From: Egicoccus sp. AB-alg2
Lineage (GTDB): Bacteria; Actinomycetota; Nitriliruptoria; Nitriliruptorales; Nitriliruptoraceae
NCBI RefSeq assembly: GCF_041821065.1
Contig: NZ_JBGUAX010000008.1
Location: 186,001-250,000 of the forward strand
Length of the DNA stretch: 64,000 nt
Direction: 5' to 3'
The stretch's first letter is position 1. Every line of letters starts with the position of its first letter. Below, one piece after another: positions 60,370 through 64,000 of the stretch. The translations under genes and the position numbers were made by a program. A model generated the notes under the pieces. That model saw nothing but the letters and a program-made list of their open reading frames with translations. It had not been told where the DNA came from and made no database searches.

Positions 60370-60894
60370 TCAGCCGGGGTAGCCGGCGTAGGCGTCGCGG
60401 GGTTGCGGTCGCGACTCCACGGCCCCCGGCAGGTAGGCCTCGACCACCAACTGGCCGGTGGCGAGGTTCACCGAGCCGACGTGCACGACGGTGGTGCGGT
60501 TGAGGTGCGCGTGGGCCGGGGAGGCGGTCTCGAAGGTGGCGAAGCACTCGATGCGGAAGGGCACGTCGGGCCACGCGAAGTCCGGGCTCGACAGATCCTC
60601 CTTTGAGGGGACCGGCATGCCGGCGGGCGGCAGCACGTAGCCCTGCACGCGGACGCCGACGCTGTCCGCGCCCAGGGTCACGACCTCGTAGGCGTCCACG
60701 ATGCCGACGCCGTCGTAACGGACGCGGAAGTGGTCGATGCCGTCCACGTGGGCCCCGCGGAGCAGGCCCTCCGTGATCGTGCCCTCGAAACGGTTGTCGG
60801 CGCGCACGCCGTCGGTGACGGGGCCGATCGGTGCGCTGTGGGTGAGCTTGCCCTCGAAGCGGTAGACGGGGCGGTCGGTTCGGTTGGGGTACAT
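60370..60894 (-). CDS. DUF3237-family protein
   Basis: This 174-residue protein has a beta-rich pattern. ADNRFEGTITEGLLRGAHVDG, RVRYDGVGIVDAYEVVTLG and FRIECFATFETASP fit the DUF3237 layout of small beta-barrel proteins often found near oxidoreductase and catabolic genes. The function is unknown. It may bind a hydrophobic ligand. The gene lies 82 bases downstream of the MBL-fold gene and may be in its operon. Confidence 0.72.
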   Translation of the reverse strand: MYPNRTDRPVYRFEGKLTHSAPIGPVTDGVRADNRFEGTITEGLLRGAHVDGIDHFRVRYDGVGIVDAYEVVTLGADSVGVRVQGYVLPPAGMPVPSKEDLSSPDFAWPDVPFRIECFATFETASPAHAHLNRTTVVHVGSVNLATGQLVVEAYLPGAVESRPQPRDAYAGYPG

Positions 60895-60976
60895 GATGGT
60901 TCTCGCCTTCGGGTGGGGTGGTGCGGGAGACAGGGATGACGGGGGGCCGGGGACGACCGCGGGGGAGGCCCGAGGT

Positions 60977-61798
60977 TCAGGCGGCGCCGGGTTCGAACGT
61001 GGCGAGCAGGGCCTCCAGCTCGGCCTGGGTTGGCCCGGGGACGGGCTCCGCTCGCGGGGCGCGTCGCATCGTCTGCAGCAGTTCCTCGGTGCGGCCGATG
61101 ACCGGCGGCAGGTGCGAGCTCAGGACCGTGGTCGGCTGCATGCGCCGCACGGCGTCGAGGTCACGGGCGAAGACCTGCTCGTCGACCGAGGTCACCCACG
61201 GCATGTCGACGCTCGCCCATGCGAGCTGGCCCTGCGCCACCACCTCGGGGTCCAGCCCCATGGTCGAGTGGGCGGTCGCCTCCTCGAGGCTCGGCAGCGG
61301 GCCGCCGAAGCAGTCCGAGGCCACGAGCGTGCCGGTGGCGGCGTCGAGGAAGCCGGTCGTCGCCGGGCTGTCGAACAGCGGCGGGCGGATCGCCGTCAGC
61401 TCCCGGTCACCGACGTGGACGCGGTCACCCGCGTTGACGACGTGGAGCCGGTCGAGCGGGATCGGCGTCTCCGGCAACATCCGGCCGACGGCGAAGAAGT
61501 TGCTGATCAGGCGTGCCTGCGGTGCCAGCTCCAGCAGCCGCAGCAGGCTGCCGGTGTGGTCACGGTCCTCGTGGGTGAGCCAGATCCAACGCAGCCGCTC
61601 CAGCGGTAACACCGAGGCCACCGCGTCGACGAAGTCGTCGCCGAGGATGCCGGCGCCGGTGTCGACCAGGACCGGCTCGGCGGCGTGCAGCAGGAAGGCG
61701 TTCATCGGCAGGATGCCCGCGTTGGGCACCGGCCAGTAGGTCGGGACGACGTGCAGGTCGCGGCCGACCGCGAAGGGGTCGCCCAGGAAGGGATCCAC
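60977..61798 (-). CDS. MBL-fold metallo-hydrolase, flavodiiron/oxidoreductase-like metal motif
   Basis: This 273-residue metallo-beta-lactamase-fold protein has its metal motif at THEDRDHTG near 76-83. The classic HxHxDH reads H-E-D-R-D-H, with Asp in the second-His position, which suggests an iron rather than dizinc site, as in flavodiiron ODP domains (HxExDH). FLLHAAEPVLVDTGAG precedes it and VLSSHLPP is the late histidine. No flavodoxin domain follows. The GTG start has GAGGAG nine bases upstream. Confidence 0.78.
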   Translation of the reverse strand: MDPFLGDPFAVGRDLHVVPTYWPVPNAGILPMNAFLLHAAEPVLVDTGAGILGDDFVDAVASVLPLERLRWIWLTHEDRDHTGSLLRLLELAPQARLISNFFAVGRMLPETPIPLDRLHVVNAGDRVHVGDRELTAIRPPLFDSPATTGFLDAATGTLVASDCFGGPLPSLEEATAHSTMGLDPEVVAQGQLAWASVDMPWVTSVDEQVFARDLDAVRRMQPTTVLSSHLPPVIGRTEELLQTMRRAPRAEPVPGPTQAELEALLATFEPGAA

Positions 61799-61908
61799 GG
61801 ATGCGTTCTCCTCGGCGCCCCCGGGTGGGGCGCTCGAGGGCAGCCTGCGGGACCACGACCTCCGTGGCAGTGGGGGCGCGTACCCAGCTAAGGGCCGACG
61901 CCACCCGG

Positions 61909-64000
61909 TTAGGACGCGGCGGGATCGACGGGACGTGCGGCGCCCGCCACCGCGGCCAGCCCCGACCGATCGGGGCAGCCGGTCTTGCGCAGCAGGCTGG
62001 CGACGTGCTTCTCCACCGTCCGGGGGGACAGCACGAGTCGCGCGGCGATCTCCGCGTTGGTGAGTCGCTCGGCGACCAGCCACAGCACGTCCGCCTCCCG
62101 GCTGGTCACGCCGTGCGATCGGAGCTGGTCCGGGACCGTCGATTCCCCACGACCCTGGCGGGGGACCGGCGCGTCGGCCTCACGGAGTTGCCGTCGGCAG
62201 TCGGCCGCCAGCGGTTCGTGGCCGTGGGCGGCGAACCAGCGGACGGCGGCCTGCAGCCACGGCACGGGACGGCCCCAGCCGTGCGCCAGCGCTTCCGGGG
62301 CGATCAGCCAGGCCGTCAGGTGCGTCAGCAGTTCGTTGCCCTCGTAGCCGGCCAGGATCGCCAGGCCCGCGGCCGCGTCGGCGTCGGCCGCCGCGCGGTC
62401 ACCTTCGCGTCCGCGGACGACGGCGTCGGCCACGCCGAGCATCGCCCGGTTGTAGCGGGTGTCCGATCCCGCGGCGGCGGCGGCCTCGGCGCGTGCGGCG
62501 GCGTCGTCCTCGCCGGCGATCGTGCGGAGCAGCGCCCACAGCCCCCGGTGCGGGTCGTGGTGACCGGGCACCGTACGGAGCAGCTCGGAGGCACGGTCCA
62601 GCGCCGCCCGCGCGCCGTCGCGGTCCGCCCGGTGCAGGGCCCCCATGGCGCGGACGTGGCCCCAGGCGGTGGCCGCCAGGGCAGGGTCCTCGCTGCCGGA
62701 CAGCGCCCGGCGGATCGCGGCCTCGGCCGCGTCGGTGCGACGGTCCTGGGCGTCGGCACGGGCGATCATCAGCGTCGCCCAGGGGGCGGAGGCATGCCGA
62801 AGGCGTCCCGCCTAGGACTCCGCGCGCTCAGCGGCGGCACGTCCGGCGGCGGTGTCGCCGCGGGCGACCAGGGCCGCGGCGAGGTGCAGGTCGGCCACGG
62901 CGGCGGTCGCCGGTGCGCCCGCCTCGATGGCGGCACGTCGGGCGGCGACGAGCCGGTCGAGGCGCATGCGGTCGAGCAGGTCGATGGTGCCCAGCTCGTG
63001 CAGCGCACGGGCACGCCAGAGGGCGAGGTCGTGCGCCTCGGCGGTGGTCAGCGCGGTCGCGAACGCAGCTTCGGCGGCGGCGACGTCGTGCGGTCGCCGT
63101 GCCCGGCCCAACAACTCGAGCGCCTCGCACCGCAGGGACGGTGTCAACTCCGGGCGGTCGAGGATCGCTTCGGCCAGCTCGCGGGCCCGGGCCAGCTCAC
63201 CGCTCTCCGCGAGCACCAGCTGGACGCGCAGCAGGTCGGCACGGGCTCGCGCGTGGCGGTCGTCGTCGTCGACGGCGCGTTCGGCGCTCCGTTCGACGTG
63301 TGGCCGGGCGTCGGTCGGACGGCCGGCCTCGAGCAGCGCCTGCGCGAGCGCGAAGTCGAGTTGCGTGGCCCCGTCGCCGGCCTCGGCCGCGTGGGCCAGC
63401 GCCGTGTCGACGTCGCCGGAGCGGGCATGCAGTTCCGCCAGCAGCGCGTGCGCCTCGCCGTCGGCCTCCGCCGGCGCCGCCCCGAGCGCACGGCGGGCCG
63501 TGCTGGCAGCGGTGGCGAGGGCTCCGCGATCACGAGCGTGTCGCGCGGCCGCCAGCAGATATCGGCTCGCGGCCTCGCGGTGTCCCGCGAGCTCGGCCAG
63601 CTCGGCGGCCAGCTCGCTCGTGTCGCCGTCGAGCGCCGCCCGATCGGCTTCGAGGACCGCCAGCGTCCGCCGCGCCAGCGCCGCCCGCTCGGGCGGCAAC
63701 ATCCGGGCGACGACGTGGTCGCGGGTGAGTGCGTGGCGGAAGCGGATGCCGTCGCCCTCACCCTCGAGCAGGTGGGCGTCGGTCGCCTCCCGCAGGCTCG
63801 CCAGCACCGCCGCCTCGTCATGACGCGTGACCTCGGCCACCAGGTGCCAGTCGAACCGTCGCCCCAACAGCGCGGCCGCCGCCACCACGTCGCGACTCTC
63901 GTCGCCCAGGGTCGCCAGCCGCCGCTCGATCGATTCCGCGAGCGTCTGCGGCACCGTGGTCACCGTCCGAGACAGCATCAGGCGGGGCCCGTCGGGGCCC
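61909..64000 (-). pseudogene. LuxR-family ATPase regulator interrupted by an in-frame amber codon; 5' end outside
   Basis: The frame enters from the right edge (GPDGPRLMLSRTVTTVPQTL) and continues through helical repeats to TAG at 62812-62814. The same frame then resumes with AGRLRHASAPWATLMIARADAQ and ends with a LuxR HTH (VTSREADVLWLVAERLT, LSPRTVEKHVASLLRKTG). No shift is involved, so a single substitution has cut the protein into about 396 visible residues and a 286-residue HTH-bearing part beginning at ATG 62769. It may be a pseudogene, a sequencing error or a two-part regulator. The ATPase domain would lie outside the window. Confidence 0.72.

Noticed and set aside
1-64000. CRISPR array, rRNA, replication origin, insertion sequence with intact transposase
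   Set aside because: No regularly spaced repeats, rRNA sequence, DnaA-box cluster or transposase gene was seen.

Overview
This is a 64-kb stretch of very high G+C chromosome, about 70% by eye. GTG starts are frequent, Shine-Dalgarno sites are strong, and gene pairs often overlap by 1-8 bases. Multiple MalT/LAL-type LuxR regulators, SHOCT/DUF1269/DUF6325 proteins, a two-module CDC48-like AAA ATPase and a tRNA-Leu(UAG) without an encoded CCA all point to an actinobacterium. A deep-branching high-GC lineage such as Nitriliruptoria is possible, but that is only an impression.

Region A (1-30.8 kb) is a catabolic and transport cluster. In order it holds: the end of a LigJ-like 4-oxalomesaconate hydratase; a 4,5-dihydroxyphthalate-decarboxylase (Pht5) homologue; a methyltransferase-like membrane protein; a class II aldolase/decarboxylase; a leftward operon (tripartite-transporter binding protein TctC, cupin, isochorismatase-type hydrolase, MFS); a CDC48-like ATPase divergent from a gentisate-dioxygenase-like bicupin; an MFS plus FAD monooxygenase; a second MFS; a Rieske oxygenase alpha and beta pair; TctB-TctA; an aldehyde dehydrogenase; a second TctC; a ThDP enzyme; a fused molybdenum hydroxylase; a FadR-type GntR regulator; an ornithine-cyclodeaminase homologue; a second Pht5 homologue; and an MFS plus universal stress protein pair. 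Together these suggest uptake and oxidation of an aromatic (poly)carboxylate, but the substrate is not fixed by the sequence. The promoters share about ten copies of a FadR-type operator (GGTnnnWCC core), including one upstream of the regulator gene itself, so the region looks like one regulon.

Region boundary (30.9-31.75 kb): a multiply frameshifted tyrosine-recombinase remnant lies against the 3' end of tRNA-Leu(UAG). This is the usual scar of an integrative element and suggests that region A, or part of it, arrived horizontally.

Region B (31.8-64 kb) looks resident. It carries small membrane and SHOCT proteins, DUF6325, DUF7144, DUF3040 and DUF1269 proteins, a patatin, a PlsC-type acyltransferase, a site-2 protease with CBS domains, three tandem LAL regulators, and a TetR regulator beside a frameshifted alpha/beta-hydrolase-glycosyltransferase fusion. 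It continues with an unusual ATPase-GNAT-winged-helix protein, tiny arginine-rich proteins, a hotdog protein, a methyltransferase, a GNAT protein, an EamA exporter, a DUF3237 protein, an MBL-fold protein and a LuxR regulator interrupted by an in-frame amber codon. Between 33.9 and 51.9 kb at least eight promoter regions carry a TCACCC-N(1-5)-GGGTGA palindrome. This implies a second, apparently undescribed regulon that links the DUF6325/SHOCT/DUF1269/DUF7144 genes with one or more of the regulators.
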